A stretch of 64,000 bases of DNA from Eremophila alpestris peregrina (GCA_009792885.1 WMCF01000018.1:12560137-12624136); one strand, 5' to 3'. Positions 23,361 to 34,212 are shown, numbered from the stretch's first letter. Notes: a model not told the origin generated them from the letters alone. Made by a program: numbers and translations.

Positions 23361-23628
23361 ACCTTCTTTTCTTTTTCTTCTTCTTTTCTTTTTCTTCTTC
23401 TTTTCTTTTTCTTATTCTTTTTTTCCCCTTATTGTTCTTTTTTTTTCTTCTTTTTTTCCTTTTCCTTTTTCTTTTCCTTTTCCTTTTTCTTCATTTTTTT
23501 CTTTTTCTCCTTCTTCTCCTTCTTCTCCTCCTTCTCCTTCTTCTCCTTCTTCTCCTTCTCCTTCTCCTTCTCCTTTCTCCTTCTCCTTCTCCTTCTCCTC
23601 CTCCCCCTCCTTCCCTCCTTCTCCTCTA
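23361..23628. repeat. Polypyrimidine tract (TTTTC / CTTCTCC)n
   Basis: About 270 bases, nearly all C and T on the plus strand, with a few purine interruptions near 23,413 and 23,431-23,434. The first half is T-rich (TTCTTTTTCTTC units), the second is CTTCTCCTT-type and the end is CTCC-rich. Frames across it (Phe-rich on plus, Lys/Glu-rich on minus) are repeat translations. Such tracts can adopt triplex (H-DNA) structure. Confidence 0.95.
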
Positions 23629-24203
23629 TTACCCTCTGGACCCCCAAATTCCTTACCCACAGAGATGTGGATTCAGATGTGGAGCAGCACACAAACCAAC
23701 CTGATCTCCCACCAAAGCTGAGAGAGGAGCAGCAGTTTGGTTTCACTGCCCCTGAAGGAAGGCAAGGAGTAGGAACCAACACCCTCATCAGTGCCCTCTG
23801 AAAAACTGATTTTACTGAGTCCAGAGAAACGTCACCTCCTTCATGGAGGAGAACAGGTTGCACTTATAAGTGCATAACTTTTAATTTAATTGTTCAGTTA
23901 TCCATATATTCCTGCACTGAAAAGGGCTTACAGGAGAGTCAGAGTGTGTCTTGGAGGACAAAGTTGTTGAATGAGAGAATGAATTTGGGAGATGAATTTT
24001 GTACCAGTATTTACTGCCTTTTTGCCAGACCCATGATGTTATTTCAACATGGTAATATGGATATATAAAGCCTTTGATAGCAGGAATTTGGTGACCATGT
24101 GCTGTGGAAAGAGCATTCATTATCCCACTATTTGAAAATTATCTTTAAGAAACTGCTTGTGGGAGATCAGTGATGGAGAAAATTACTTGAAAGGAATGGT
24201 ATT
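23629..24203. other. Unassigned sequence
   Basis: No gene or recognised repeat between the polypyrimidine tract and duplicated unit B. Confidence 0.45.
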
Positions 24204-24738
24204 GCTTTTAGCTGGTGCTGAATGAAGATGAGATCCAGCTCCCTGTACTCACACAAGTTGTGTGGATCAGGAGCATGGAAGAACCCCCAGGCACAGATGC
24301 ACATGAGGAAATCGAGGACTCAGCAGGACTCAGCAGGGTGGTGTGTTCAGAGTGGCCTTTATTTCATAGTTCTTACCTACTCAAAACTGAATATAGTTCA
24401 AACTAAAGTAGATTGCAAGAAAACTTGTTTTGCATAATTTGTTCATTTTGCTTCAAGATAGTGGAGATGTCCCTGTTCTTCTTCTACCTCTCATTTCTCT
24501 TAAGAATAGACCTGATGTAAATTCAAGTTTCAATACACGAACCAGTCCTCAAGAAGCCTAAAATTAAATTATTAGCCACCTTCTGAGCCTGCTCTGAGTC
24601 TTCAATGCTTTTAGAGACTGAGAGGGAAAATTAGCAGCCTCCAGTCTGTCCTCCTGTGTAGAGTGGTTCACATCATTTTATCCAGCATTGTAATTTTTAT
24701 AAGACTTTGAAAAATGAGATTTCAAAATTACAAAGGAA
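24204..24738 (+). repeat. Duplicated unit B, copy 2 (about 535 bp)
   Basis: Homologous to 18,433-19,000 from GCTTTTAGCTGGTGCTG to TTACAAAGGAA. It carries two VNTR units (24,316-24,335) instead of five and a few small indels near its end. Neither copy shows a poly-A tail, TG...CA ends or an obvious target-site duplication. Confidence 0.93.
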
Positions 24739-25111
24739 AAAAGAATACTTGTAAGATCTGTGATATCTCTGCCTATTATTTTAAGAAAATTCAAGTCTGG
24801 TTACAGCAGAGAGGTTCTTGAGATGAGGGAACTGGCAGGAAATGGAGCCCTTATCTTGGAAAGGCAAGGAAGTAGACTTGGGGGGAATTTTTTGTGTCAC
24901 CAGCTGCTGTCTAGTGACAGCCACAGAGGGAGGTATTATTGCAATGGGCAGTGCTGTAACAGAGTGCACCCTACTTTCCTATCTCTTTTCTTCTTCTCCC
25001 TCTCAGTAATGTGCAGGAAATGAGTGAAATAAGAGGTGCATCTTTGTGTGAAATAATCCACTGATTGGCAGCAGTAACTGAGAGCACCTGGGTTCTCCTC
25101 TTGAAATGCAG
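24739..25111. other. Unassigned sequence
   Basis: No feature recognised apart from short frames on both strands. Confidence 0.4.
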
Positions 25112-25204
25112 TTGTGGATGTGATGTGCAGGCAGTGATGGGTTCATGATTGGACCTGATGGTCTTAGAGGTCCTTTCCAACCCAAATTGTCTCATTCTGT
25201 GGTT
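25112..25204 (+). mobile_element. CR1 3'-end fragment
   Basis: 'gggttcatgattggacctga', 'tggtcttagaggtcc', 'tttccaacccaaatt' and CATTCTGTGG form a decayed CR1 end. Confidence 0.75.
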
Positions 25205-26034
25205 ACCCCCTCTTTTCCCTCACTGCTTGCAGCTCTGTTTCTCTGTAAAGCGGAGAACAAAGGGAACAAAGCACATGAGAAGTGTTAGATTTTGCTTTAT
25301 TACAGAAGCATGCCATTCAAATATGAAAGAAACCCCTTTGATAAGAATTTTATTAGAAATAAAACTGGCTGAATGGCCTTTAGGAGAGGTTGGGCACACA
25401 GAGCCTGGCCTAGAAAGAGAGCCAGTGGTGCTCTGCAGAGGCTCAGTGTGACCTGTGCCCCTGCCCAGGCAGGAGTGCCTTTGAACATCACATGACAGCA
25501 AGCTTTTAAACTTATTCTATGCAAAATTAGAGCTCTCTCCTGATTTATCTGTTCTCTCTCACCTTTTGTCCCTCTTTGCACTGCTTGTCTGATCTTCACA
25601 CTCCCAGTGGCTCCAGTTCTGCAGCGAGAGCACCTCAATGGTTGGCTCATTGATTGACTTTTTATTCTCCAGAATATTTTTCCCCAGGTTCAGCTGGATC
25701 CTGCTGTGATCCACGGGCTGGATCCTGTCTAAAAAGTCTGGGTTAGTACAAGGCAGGTGTTTTTGTCAAGAACAAGACAAAATTGGATGCCATGGAAGCT
25801 GGGACACCCCAGTATCACCAGTGCAACCTCCAGGGAAAGTTTGCTCTGTGTTTTTTTTTCTTCTGTTGTAAGTTAGAGCTGCTGAAGATGGGATGATAGG
25901 AATTGTGGAACCCCTGATTGAAAAATAAATGCCATTGAAAGCAGTAAATAAAATAGTCCTGTACACACTGCTCAGGGGTGATGCTGAGGTTGGTCTCCCA
26001 TTTTTGATGATCCTGTGTGTGTGAGGGAACCAGA
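25205..26034. other. Unassigned sequence
   Basis: No gene recognised. The 116-codon minus-strand frame at 25,300-25,650 has no recognisable domain. A T9 run lies near 25,851. Confidence 0.45.
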
Positions 26035-26203
26035 GTGGATCATATCCTACAGAGATGTAAAACCATTCACTATCCCTGGAAGTATTTCAAAGACATTTAG
26101 ATGTGGTGCTTAGGGCTCTGTTTTAGTGGTGGATGTAGCAATGTTGTGTTTAATCTTGGACTTGATCTTAAGGGTTTTTCCAGCCTAAATTATCCCATGA
26201 CTC
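26035..26203 (+). mobile_element. CR1 LINE 3' fragment, diverged
   Basis: 'cactatccctggaagtattt', 'agatgtggtgcttaggg', 'ttttagtggtggatgtagca' and 'ttggacttgatcttaag' are recognisable CR1 blocks in order, with the tail decayed to TTATCCCATGAC. Confidence 0.8.
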
Positions 26204-27649
26204 ACCTTCCCAAGAGCTCCTTGCATTGTTGGTGCTGAGATCACGACTCAGTGATTAGAGGAGGAGCATTAGCCCTTGCTAATGGGATGTTTATCCCAGA
26301 AGGGAAGAGGAACCTATGGAGAAAATGCAAATCCCAGTGAAAATTTGGGAAATAATCCTTCTGGCACAAAATCCTACTGCAAATCTATCAGCTAGATCAG
26401 AAATTAGTGAAAACCTGGAATTAGGTGGTAAATTATGCAATTCCTTCCCCCATCTTCTGATTTTAAGGTTCTGCTTCTGGACAGAGTGAGATCATAACCC
26501 TAAAAGTCAAGTTGTTCTACTTTCCACTTTGCTGTGCAGGACCTTGGCAACATGACATTTTGCTCATGTTTTTGGATGTCACCTTTGGTATAAACTGCTC
26601 CCTGCACAAGCTTTTCAGATGGCTGAAATTACTGGAACAGGGTCTCTGTTTTCTTTATAGTGTTATTAAAATTGAGTCATTCCACAGCACAGCACCATGT
26701 TCTGTAATGAGCTCCATTATTGGCAGGATTAATGGAGCAGCAACTCTCTCACCTCTGATTTGATAGTGGCTTTAACATCATGTTAAATATTCTGCTGTGG
26801 ACAAAAAGCTACTGTACATGAGGCTCTTGACTGTTTTCTCTTTGTGATCCAAAAAACAACTGGTTTGTCAAGATTTGAGGCAGCTCAGCTCAGTACTCAT
26901 TTTGCAGATGAAGCAGGTTATGTTCCATTTCGTTCCAAGACATTTGCTCTTCCATGGCAATGAACTGAGTGAATGGGAATTCCCAGATTGCTGGGACAGA
27001 CTTGTGTGTGCAGGAGATTTCCAATAACATCAAGGCTGGTCAGTCTGGAGGTGCATTTCTTTCAGTTCTCTCCAAATCTGCCTGACTACAGAATGATGTT
27101 AACCTAATCCTGCTGCACTGACATCCCAAAACTGTTTTAGTCTTTTGAGCGAGCCTGTTGCCTGTAACATGAGGAGGATTTATGTAACAGCATGAGAAAT
27201 GAGGTAGCAGGGTGGTTATCACAGTGTGAGCTGTCACCTTCCTGCTCATGGCAGTGGATGATGTTTGCATCCCGGGGTGCCTGAGCGATGATCCTGTTAT
27301 CCCAGCTGACAGTAAACAACTGCACCACCTCTCTGGGAAAAGCAGACGTGTTCCTGAGTGTCAGCAGGGCTCCTGCTCCTTCACCCTCTCACACTCAGCA
27401 CTTCTGCTGCTGCTGTGCTGGTCCCTGGCTGCTTCCCACAGGGAAACTGGGAAGTTTCAGCCGGTGCATCAGGGAAAAAGGCAGAGAAAGGTATTTACGA
27501 GCTTCCAAAATGCTTGCAGAAAAACCAGATCTGTTTGACAGCTTGTCCCTCTTCAGTGAAAATTAGGAAATGTTTTAGGGATGTTTTTACAAGTTGGGGG
27601 GGTTTAACTCATTTTTTCATGCTCTCTTTCTTTCATGTGTTTAAAAAAA
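26204..27649. other. Unassigned sequence
   Basis: No gene recognised. About 27,130-27,350 keeps several CpGs (GAGCGAGC, CCCGGGG, GAGCGATG) and is repeat-free, but has no clear coding signal. Confidence 0.45.
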
Positions 27650-27766
27650 GATGGGATGTGGCACTTGGTGCCATGATCTGGTTGAGGTGTTAGAACATGG
27701 GTTGGACTCGATGATCTTAAAGGTCTCTTCCAACCTAGAAATTCTATGATTCTGTGTGATTCTGTG
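27650..27766 (+). mobile_element. CR1 3'-end fragment
   Basis: 'gatgtggcacttggtgcc', 'ggttgaggtgttagaac', 'ttggactcgatgatctt', 'ctcttccaaccta' and a tail of ATTCTATGATTCTGTG. Truncated at its 5' end in an AAAAAAAGATGG stretch. Confidence 0.92.
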
Positions 27767-27937
27767 TTACCTGCTGACTGCAGGGCTGTGTGGGGCAGGG
27801 AGAAATGCCTGGCATTAGAATTTGCTGCAGCAGGGCAGAGCTGTCAGCCTTTGCACTGTACTCACCCTGGGCTCAGCTGCCCTTTATTTGTGCAAGAACC
27901 TTTCAGAGATCCCCATGAGCCATCCACGTTCCCATCC

Positions 27938-27975
27938 CTGTCTCTTATACACATCTAGATGTGTATAAGAGACAG
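27938..27975. other. Nextera mate-pair junction adapter (Tn5 mosaic ends), assembly contaminant
   Basis: The 19-base Tn5 mosaic end CTGTCTCTTATACACATCT is followed at once by its exact reverse complement AGATGTGTATAAGAGACAG, a perfect 38-base palindrome. This is the known circularisation-junction adapter of Illumina Nextera mate-pair libraries, not bird DNA. The right flank begins inside a CR1. The last bases on the left (cccatccctg) also fit the CR1 sequence just upstream of that point, so the adapter may split one CR1 copy or join two distant loci. Confidence 0.98.
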
Positions 27976-28096
27976 ATTCAAAAGGTGTTTGGATGTGGCA
28001 CTTGGAGACAGGGTTTAGTGGTGAACATGGCAACACTGGGTTAGTTCTTGGAAAATCAATGATCCTGGATGGCTTTTTGGATTCTGTGGCTCTGTA
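27976..28096 (+). mobile_element. CR1 3'-end fragment beginning at the adapter
   Basis: 'ttcaaaaggtgtttggatgt', 'ggcacttggagacagg', 'tttagtggtgaacatggca' and GATTCTGTGGCTCTGT follow CR1 order. The abrupt left edge coincides exactly with the adapter. Confidence 0.9.
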
Positions 28097-29064
28097 ATCA
28101 GTTTTGGGATTACCATCTGGCCCCCTTCATGTGCTGCACCCTTCACCTTTTTGTAGCATGAACTAGGTTTTGTCCTGAGCATCAGAGAAGTGCCTGACAA
28201 GTGGAAGTCTAAGATGTTCAGACATGGTAAATACTCCTTAAAACAGACAGCACACGCAGACTCCTTTATTTTGAAAATCTGTAGTGGAGGGGTGATGCTT
28301 GTGGGTGCCTTGTGCTTTGGGGGACCTTGCATAGAAAGAGGTAAGATATTAGTTCTTTAAAATTTCCCCAGATTTATGAGGTTACATTTGCTTTAATACT
28401 CAGAAAAAAAGGAAACCACTTTTATCCATTACTTCTATGCTATACATACATACATACATATATATGTATATATTCTTCATATATCTGTGGTCCTGTTGCT
28501 TGTAGAATTCCCCTGAGATCAGATGCACCAGTGCCCAAACACCCTTGAAAGACATTTGCTCAGAACAGGGGCTTTGGTTCAAACACGACGTACAAAAGGA
28601 ACCTGAAACCTTCCACTCAGTTCAAACTGGATCTTCCCCTGCTGGTTCCACAGCCCCACCAGAGAGCTGAGGAGCCCTGTGCCTCCAGGAGCAGCTTGAA
28701 TCCTTGCCAGAGGCAGTTTCTCACCTAGCTCCAGCTCTGTGTGTGCAGGAGGCACCCTCAGCCCCTCCAGGGCTCAATAAACACCGTTGGGATGGGGAGA
28801 GGTGGGGGATTCTTGGGAGCAGCTATCGATGTTTCCTAGGCAATGCTGACAAAACCACGCTGCCTCTAATTGGCTCCACTACAAATATTTACAGCTGTGA
28901 AAAGAAGTTTGCTGATCCCACCACGGTAGCCATGGTTGCCTATCTTTTTAGCTGCTGTTGTGCTGGTGAGAAAACATGAATAGGTTGCAGGAATCCCTCC
29001 CTGGCTTTGTAGCAGGAACATTTGCTGACCCAAATGTAGAAGCCAATTAAGCTCTAAAGCCTTT
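28097..29064. other. Unassigned sequence, possible conserved element at 28,826-29,060
   Basis: A TACATACATA / TATATGTATATA microsatellite lies at about 28,442-28,473. Repeat-free 28,826-29,060 contains GTTTCCTAGGCAAT and GGTAGCCATGGTTGCC, both near the RFX X-box form, and CTAATTGG. No gene recognised. Confidence 0.4.
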
Positions 29065-29128
29065 AAAAAAAAAAAAAAAATGCCATTTGTTTTGTTTATT
29101 AGCAAAAAAAAAAAAAAAAAAAAAAAAA
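29065..29128. repeat. Two A runs (A16 and A25)
   Basis: A16 at 29,065-29,080 and A25 at 29,104-29,128, separated by 23 bases. There is no clear retroposon body upstream, so I do not call them a LINE or SINE tail. Confidence 0.9.
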
Positions 29129-29439
29129 CCTAAAAACAACCAACATGGTGAGGGACTACAAAAAAATCCAGGGCTTATTCATGTTTATATTGGTTTTGTT
29201 ATCATTTTTGTTGGCTGCACGTATATAAATAAAATATTATGTTTAAACATCATATTGATGCATTACTGTGAATTTGAATTCCCGTGCTGGCAGTGTCTGT
29301 TTGCAGCCCTGTGTACTCAATCAACCCCTTGAAGTAGAAATGTTGATGCAATGTGTTCTAATATTTGTTCTGAAATTACCTTTCAGACTGGATGTGCACT
29401 TCCTTCTCCTGATGGGAAGAAGGTGGGGCCAGGCTCTTC
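29129..29439. other. Unassigned spacer
   Basis: AT-rich, with no recognised feature. Confidence 0.4.
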
Positions 29440-29680
29440 CCAGAGGTGCTCAGTGACAGGACCAAAGGCAATGGGCACAGATGGAAATTCTGGAAATGGC
29501 TTTTAAATGCAAGAAAAGATTCCTTGCTTTGTGGGTGGTCTGAGGCTGTAACAGGTTTCCCACAGTGGCTCTGGAGTCCCCATCCTTGGAGTCATTCAAA
29601 ACCTTCCTGGACACCGTCCTGGAGCAGCTGCTGGAGCCAATCCTGCTGGAGCAGAGTGGTTGGAGTAGGTGATAGCAGGA
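29440..29680 (+). mobile_element. CR1 LINE 3' fragment, different subfamily
   Basis: 'gctcagtgacaggaccaaag', 'caatgggcacagatg', 'cagtggctctggagtcccc', 'atccttggagtcattcaaaa' and 'cctggacaccgtcctggagc' match the older CR1 type whose consensus has 'gtggagtctccatccttgg'. The end fades at GTTGGAGTAGGTGATA. Confidence 0.85.
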
Positions 29681-29887
29681 AACTCTGCCAAGCTCAAATA
29701 TTTTCTGAATATGGAGTGAAATCTGCATTTTGTGTTTCAGCCTTGTTGTCTGTTTTGTTTGATGTGTTTCTCATTTTAAATAAATAACAGATCTGAAGTC
29801 CCACAGGAGGAATCTGCAAGCACAGGACACACATTGGCTCCTTCCTCCAATGGAGATGGGCCATGCTCAGGCTTTAAACTGAAAAAG

Positions 29888-30130
29888 AGCTGGTTTAGAT
29901 GGGATATTGGGAAGAAATTCTTCCCTCAGAGGGTGGGGAGCCCTGGCACAGGGTGCCCAGAGAAGCTGTGGCTGCCCCTGGATCCCTGAAAGTGCCCAAG
30001 GCCAGGCTGGACAGGGCTTTGAGAACCCTGGAATGGTGGAACTGTCCCTGCCCATGGCAGGGGGTTGGAACTGGATGGTCTTTAGGGTCCCTCCCAACCC
30101 AAACCATTCTATGACCCCATAATTCTATGA
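29888..30130 (+). mobile_element. CR1 LINE 3' fragment, well preserved
   Basis: Clear blocks from 'gatgggatattgggaagaaa' through 'gtgcccagagaagctgtggc', 'aaggccaggctggacaggg', 'cccatggcagggggttgg' and 'aactggatggtcttt' to ATTCTATGACCCCATAATTC. It is among the least diverged copies here. The plus and minus frames of about 70 codons over it are CR1 translations. Confidence 0.96.
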
Positions 30131-30584
30131 ACTCATTTGTTCTGCTCTCAGGATTCTGAAATTATGCCTCATTTTTCAACAGAGGAGTCTCCCTGAGGGT
30201 TTCTCTTCCTTCCACGCTTCAGGCTTCAGAAAAAAAATCCCATTTTTTGGGAGGTGAAAATCCAGGCTGCAGAACTGCTTGGCAGACTTCAGAGCTTTGC
30301 TTGCTAATCAAGGACCATGAGATTGAATGTTTGTGTGAGCTTGTCACAGGCACTGGGAGAGGCAAGACTTTGCATTGACACCTAATCCTGAACGTGTTTC
30401 CTTTCAATCAGGTGAAATGCGGGCTGCTGCGTTGTGCTGGGGTTTGTTCTTCTCCCTTTCCCAGCCAGCTCTTGGAAGCAGCTCATGAATGCACAGTGAT
30501 TTATTGACATCTGTTTGTTTCCAATCCAGGTCGAGAAGTTTCTCCCGAGGTTTGCTCCTCCCTGCCTAAAGCTGGGCTTGGCTG
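30131..30584. other. Unassigned sequence
   Basis: No gene or repeat recognised. Confidence 0.45.
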
Positions 30585-30702
30585 GGCTCTGTTTTTGTGT
30601 CAGTGCTGAGACGAGGGGGATGAGACTGAGCCTGGTTCTGGGACTGGGGTGAAAAATATGAAAAATTTTTGGAAAGGCAGCTCAAGAGGGGAAATACATC
30701 TT
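30585..30702 (+). repeat. Direct duplication C, copy 1
   Basis: 'gatgagactgagcct', 'ttctgggactgggg', 'tgaaaaatatg' and 'caagaggggaaatacatc' recur in the same order and orientation at 34,624-34,741. The nature of the repeat is unknown. Confidence 0.85.
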
Positions 30703-32180
30703 GAGCTGAGACTGATGTTGCTGAATCCTCCACATGTGTCAGGATGTGGCTGCTTGTGAGAGGTTTCTGTAAATCCTCATTGTCCTCCCAGACAGCAAAC
30801 GGAAGATCAGGGATGTCTGTTGGTTTTATATGGCAGCAATCTGCCAGGAGGGAGTTCAGCAGTGATTTAGGATGCATCTAACTCGGGGAAATTGTGAATT
30901 AGGGTTTAACTGGTGATGGATGATCCAAAAGCTGCCTGTGTGAGCAGCCATGGTTTTGGGTGGTGACTCAGAGCGTGGACAAATGAGCTAATAATGATGG
31001 GTATCTCAGTGACTAATTAACAGGATTGCATTCCATTTTTCTCTGAACTTCTATTAATCTATTAATCTGCCTAATGGCACTGGAAGACTCTGGGAATTCA
31101 TCACAGAACCACAATTTTGCTTTGGCTGTGAGGGTTTGCATTTAGTTGCAAGAGTTCATTCTTCCCTTGGTCTCTTGGACTGTCTACTCTGAGCAGCAAG
31201 CAGAGGAGTTCAAGAACCTAAAAAAAAATCAGCTTCTTTCTTACTTAATTTCTTTTCATTTTTCTTGTGATTTTTTTCCTAACTCTTTGCTATCTTCCAG
31301 ATTCTTTGTTCCTCTGCCTGGAATTCATTCCATTCAAAATCAAGACTTAAATGATATTTTTGATTTGAGCCTCTCCAAACGACCCTTGCTGCTGGAAGCA
31401 CTGACTCTTCCCGTGTAATGTAAATGGGAAACAGAAACCAATTTCACTGGAGGGAGAACATGCCTTGACAACAATCTTTGCTGGTCCTAAATTGATTGTT
31501 GGACTTGCTGCTGCAGGAGAATGAGAAATCATCTTTTTCAGGTGTCTTTGCATGTTCTTGGTGAGGAACATCCCATCTGTCTGCTGAAGGTGCTGTATTT
31601 GCTCTGGCTGAAGTATTTGCTTGCTATTCAGTAATTCCCAATTTTGTTTAAATATCTGCCACGTGCTCAGCAGGTTTTTGTTACAAAACAAACACAGAGA
31701 ATGAGCTCAAACTCAACTTTTAAGAATTTAAAATAATGGGGAGTGAACCCAGCTTTAAATGCACACAAAGATCCATTACAGCAACGAAAGATCCATAAAT
31801 TTAAATTCAGGCAATGTGCAGAGAAAGAGTCTTGATTGTGGAAGGACTGAGAGAAGAAAAGCAGAGTAGTGATGCAGATTTTCACATGCTGCAACTTGAT
31901 ATTTCTGTTGTGGTCGAGTTGTGATTTTTGTCTTGAATTTAGATGTTAGAAACCTCTCAAATCTCACTGAGGCAAGACCACATGGAGTGGTGGTGGAATT
32001 TAATCATTCACAGAGGAATTTAATAACATCTGAAGGCGATTCTGAGTGTGCTGAAAATCACCTCATCTCACAACACCAGATCATCTCTGTCTTCATTTAT
32101 AAAACAGACAAAAAATACACTTCAGTGCACACTTGGGTTCTAGCAGCTTTTCAAGCAAGGTGATTTCAATGTTGGGAAAT
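30703..32180. other. Unassigned sequence, possible conserved element at 30,935-31,110
   Basis: No gene recognised. The 30,935-31,110 stretch is repeat-free with several homeodomain-type cores (GCTAATAATG, GACTAATTAACAGG, ATTAATCTATTAATC). Confidence 0.4.
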
Positions 32181-32601
32181 CTTTTTTTTTTTTTTTTTCC
32201 TTTTACTTTTGTTTTTCTTTCTCTTTTCTTTTTTTCCCTTTCCCTTTTTTCCCCCTTTCCCTTTTTTTCCCCTTTCCCTTTTTTTCCCCTTTTCCTTTGT
32301 TTCCCCTTTTCCTTATTTTCTCCTTTTCCTTTTTCCCCTTTTCCTCTTTCCCTTTCTTTTTCTTTTTTTTCTTTTTCCCCCTTTTCCTTTTTTCCCCTTT
32401 TCCTTTTTTCCCCCTTTTCCTTTTTTCCTTTTTCCCTTTTTCTTTTTTTTCCATTTTCCTTTTTTCCTTTTTTTTCCTTTTTTCCTTTTTTCCTTTTTTC
32501 CTTTTTTTCCTTTTTTCATTTTTTCCTTTTTTCCCTTTTTTCCTTTTTTCTTTTCCTTTTTTTTCTTTTTCCTTTTTTTTCTTTTTTTCCTTTTTCCTTC
32601 T
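32181..32601. repeat. 421-bp polypyrimidine tract (TTTTTTCCCCTTTTCC)n
   Basis: Almost pure C/T on the plus strand for 421 bases, built from imperfect units of about 11-18 bases (TTTTCC, TTTTTTCCCC). Only a handful of A or G interrupt it. Frames on both strands (Phe/Pro-rich or Lys/Gly/Glu-rich, up to 163 codons) are repeat translations. The true length is uncertain in any short-read assembly. Confidence 0.97.
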
Positions 32602-33837
32602 GTAAGGAAATCCTGTGAGTGAGCAATTGAAACTAAAAACCCGTTCTGGACCTTCAGAAAACAGGGAGAAAAGCTTTTGAGGAGGCAGTGCCAAGTGGAG
32701 GCATTCCCCAGCAGCACAGAGAGGCTTTTCCAGCAGAGCCTTGCTTCCTGCAGGGAGGCAATCCCGGGAGCCAGGGAAAAGGAGCAGGATTTACAAACCA
32801 CAGCAGGGAAATCAATGCAACGAGAGGCAGCGTGAAAACCAACAGCAAATTATTTCCTGGCTCAATTTTCTGAGCAAGGCCAACAACAACATGATTGGAA
32901 GGAAAGGCAGGAACAGTTCATGGAGAGATGGGATTTTTCAAGTCATGGCACCAAACTGCTGCTGCAGCTGAATTTCTACAGCACACATGAAAAATAAAAT
33001 CAGGCTGGCAGGAGAACACAGAACCAGGTCCTGGGCTTTTTAGAAGACTTTTATTTTGGATGAGGCCCATAAAAGCAGTAACCATGCAGTTTGAGCAGCA
33101 TTATGACAGAAACAACGATGTAAAACAGGCCTTGATCTCCCCTTGGAAAGGTCCCCTCCCGTGCCCAGGGCTGGTGTGAGCAGCTCTGTGGCACAGCTCT
33201 GCACAGATGTGCTGTCATTATTTCATTTGTGAATCTTTCAGCCTCATCCTTCAGACTAATCATCTCCCCAGCTATTTATAGATTGCAGCTGCCAACTGGA
33301 AAACCAGCAAAGATGGGAGTGGGAGAGAAAAAAAACATCTTTTCCTGTGGGCTGCAGCTGAATGCCTTGACTGATCTTGAGGCAGAGGTGGCTGCTCCCT
33401 TGAAGCAGAGTTTTCTTGCCAAAAAGAAAAGAGTTTGTGGTAACACCACAGTAATCCCCACTCCAAAACACAATTTTGAAGTTATCTTTCCCTTAGTATT
33501 ATATATTTCCTTACTCTCTGTGTGAATTTTCATTTAAGGAAAGTGTGTGATCTAAAAAGAATCACACAGAGGAGAAGCAATTAAAGAGTTTTCCTCCATC
33601 ATTGCAGTTGATGGGGAAAATGCAAACATAAAGTTGGGGTTTTTTTGATTGTTTCATGACCACTCACTGTGTCTGCCAGGAAGGTAATGGGATTCATGCA
33701 GAATTGCTACATCAAAATGCCTTTATGCTACGTCCTTCCAAAGAAATTCGAAGAGAATGCTTTTGGGGTTTTTGTTGTGGGAAATTATTTTTCAGGAGCA
33801 GGGTCTGAAAATTACTGTTTTTTCTTCAAAGCATACA
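32602..33837. other. Unassigned sequence
   Basis: No gene or recognised repeat. Several overlapping frames of 60-98 codons on both strands lack recognisable domains. Confidence 0.45.
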
Positions 33838-34212
33838 AAAATCATAGGATGACTTGTGTTGGAAGGGACCTTAAAGGTCACTTAGTTGCAAACCCAGCCA
33901 TGGACAGGGACACCTTCCACTATCCCAGGGTGGTCCAAGCCCCATCCAAGCTGGCTTTGGACACTTCCAGGGATCCAGGAGCAGCCACAGCTTCTCTGGG
34001 CACCCTGTGCCAGGGCCTCCCCACCCTCACAGGGAAGGATTTCTTCCCAATATCCCACCAAACCCTGCTCTCCTTCAGTCTGAAGCCATTCCTCCTTATC
34101 CTGTCCCTCCCTCCCTTGTCCCCAGTCCCTCTGCAGCTCTCTTTGAGCCCCTTTAGGCCCTGGAAGGGGTTCTGAGCTCTCCCCAGAACCTTCCCCTCTC
34201 CAGACTGAACAA
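33838..34212 (-). mobile_element. CR1 LINE 3' portion, antisense
   Basis: Starts with the inverted tail AAATCATAGGATGACTTGTG and passes through the reverse complements of 'catggacaggg', 'gcccagagaagctgtggctgc', 'gggaagaaatccttccc', 'tctgaagcca' and further upstream ORF2 sequence. At about 375 bases it reaches further 5' than most copies. Minus-strand frames at 33,882-34,424 and 33,920-34,342 derive from it. Confidence 0.95.

Noticed and set aside
23412..23863. Lys/Glu/Arg-rich and Phe-rich open frames over the polypyrimidine tract
   Set aside because: Translations of a simple repeat in several frames and both strands; no unique sequence supports a protein.
29065..29128. SINE or processed-pseudogene poly-A tails
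   Set aside because: No retroposon body, target-site duplication or gene-like sequence could be recognised upstream.
32133..32801. Frames of 100-163 codons rich in Phe/Pro or Lys/Gly
   Set aside because: Low-complexity translation of the 421-bp polypyrimidine tract.
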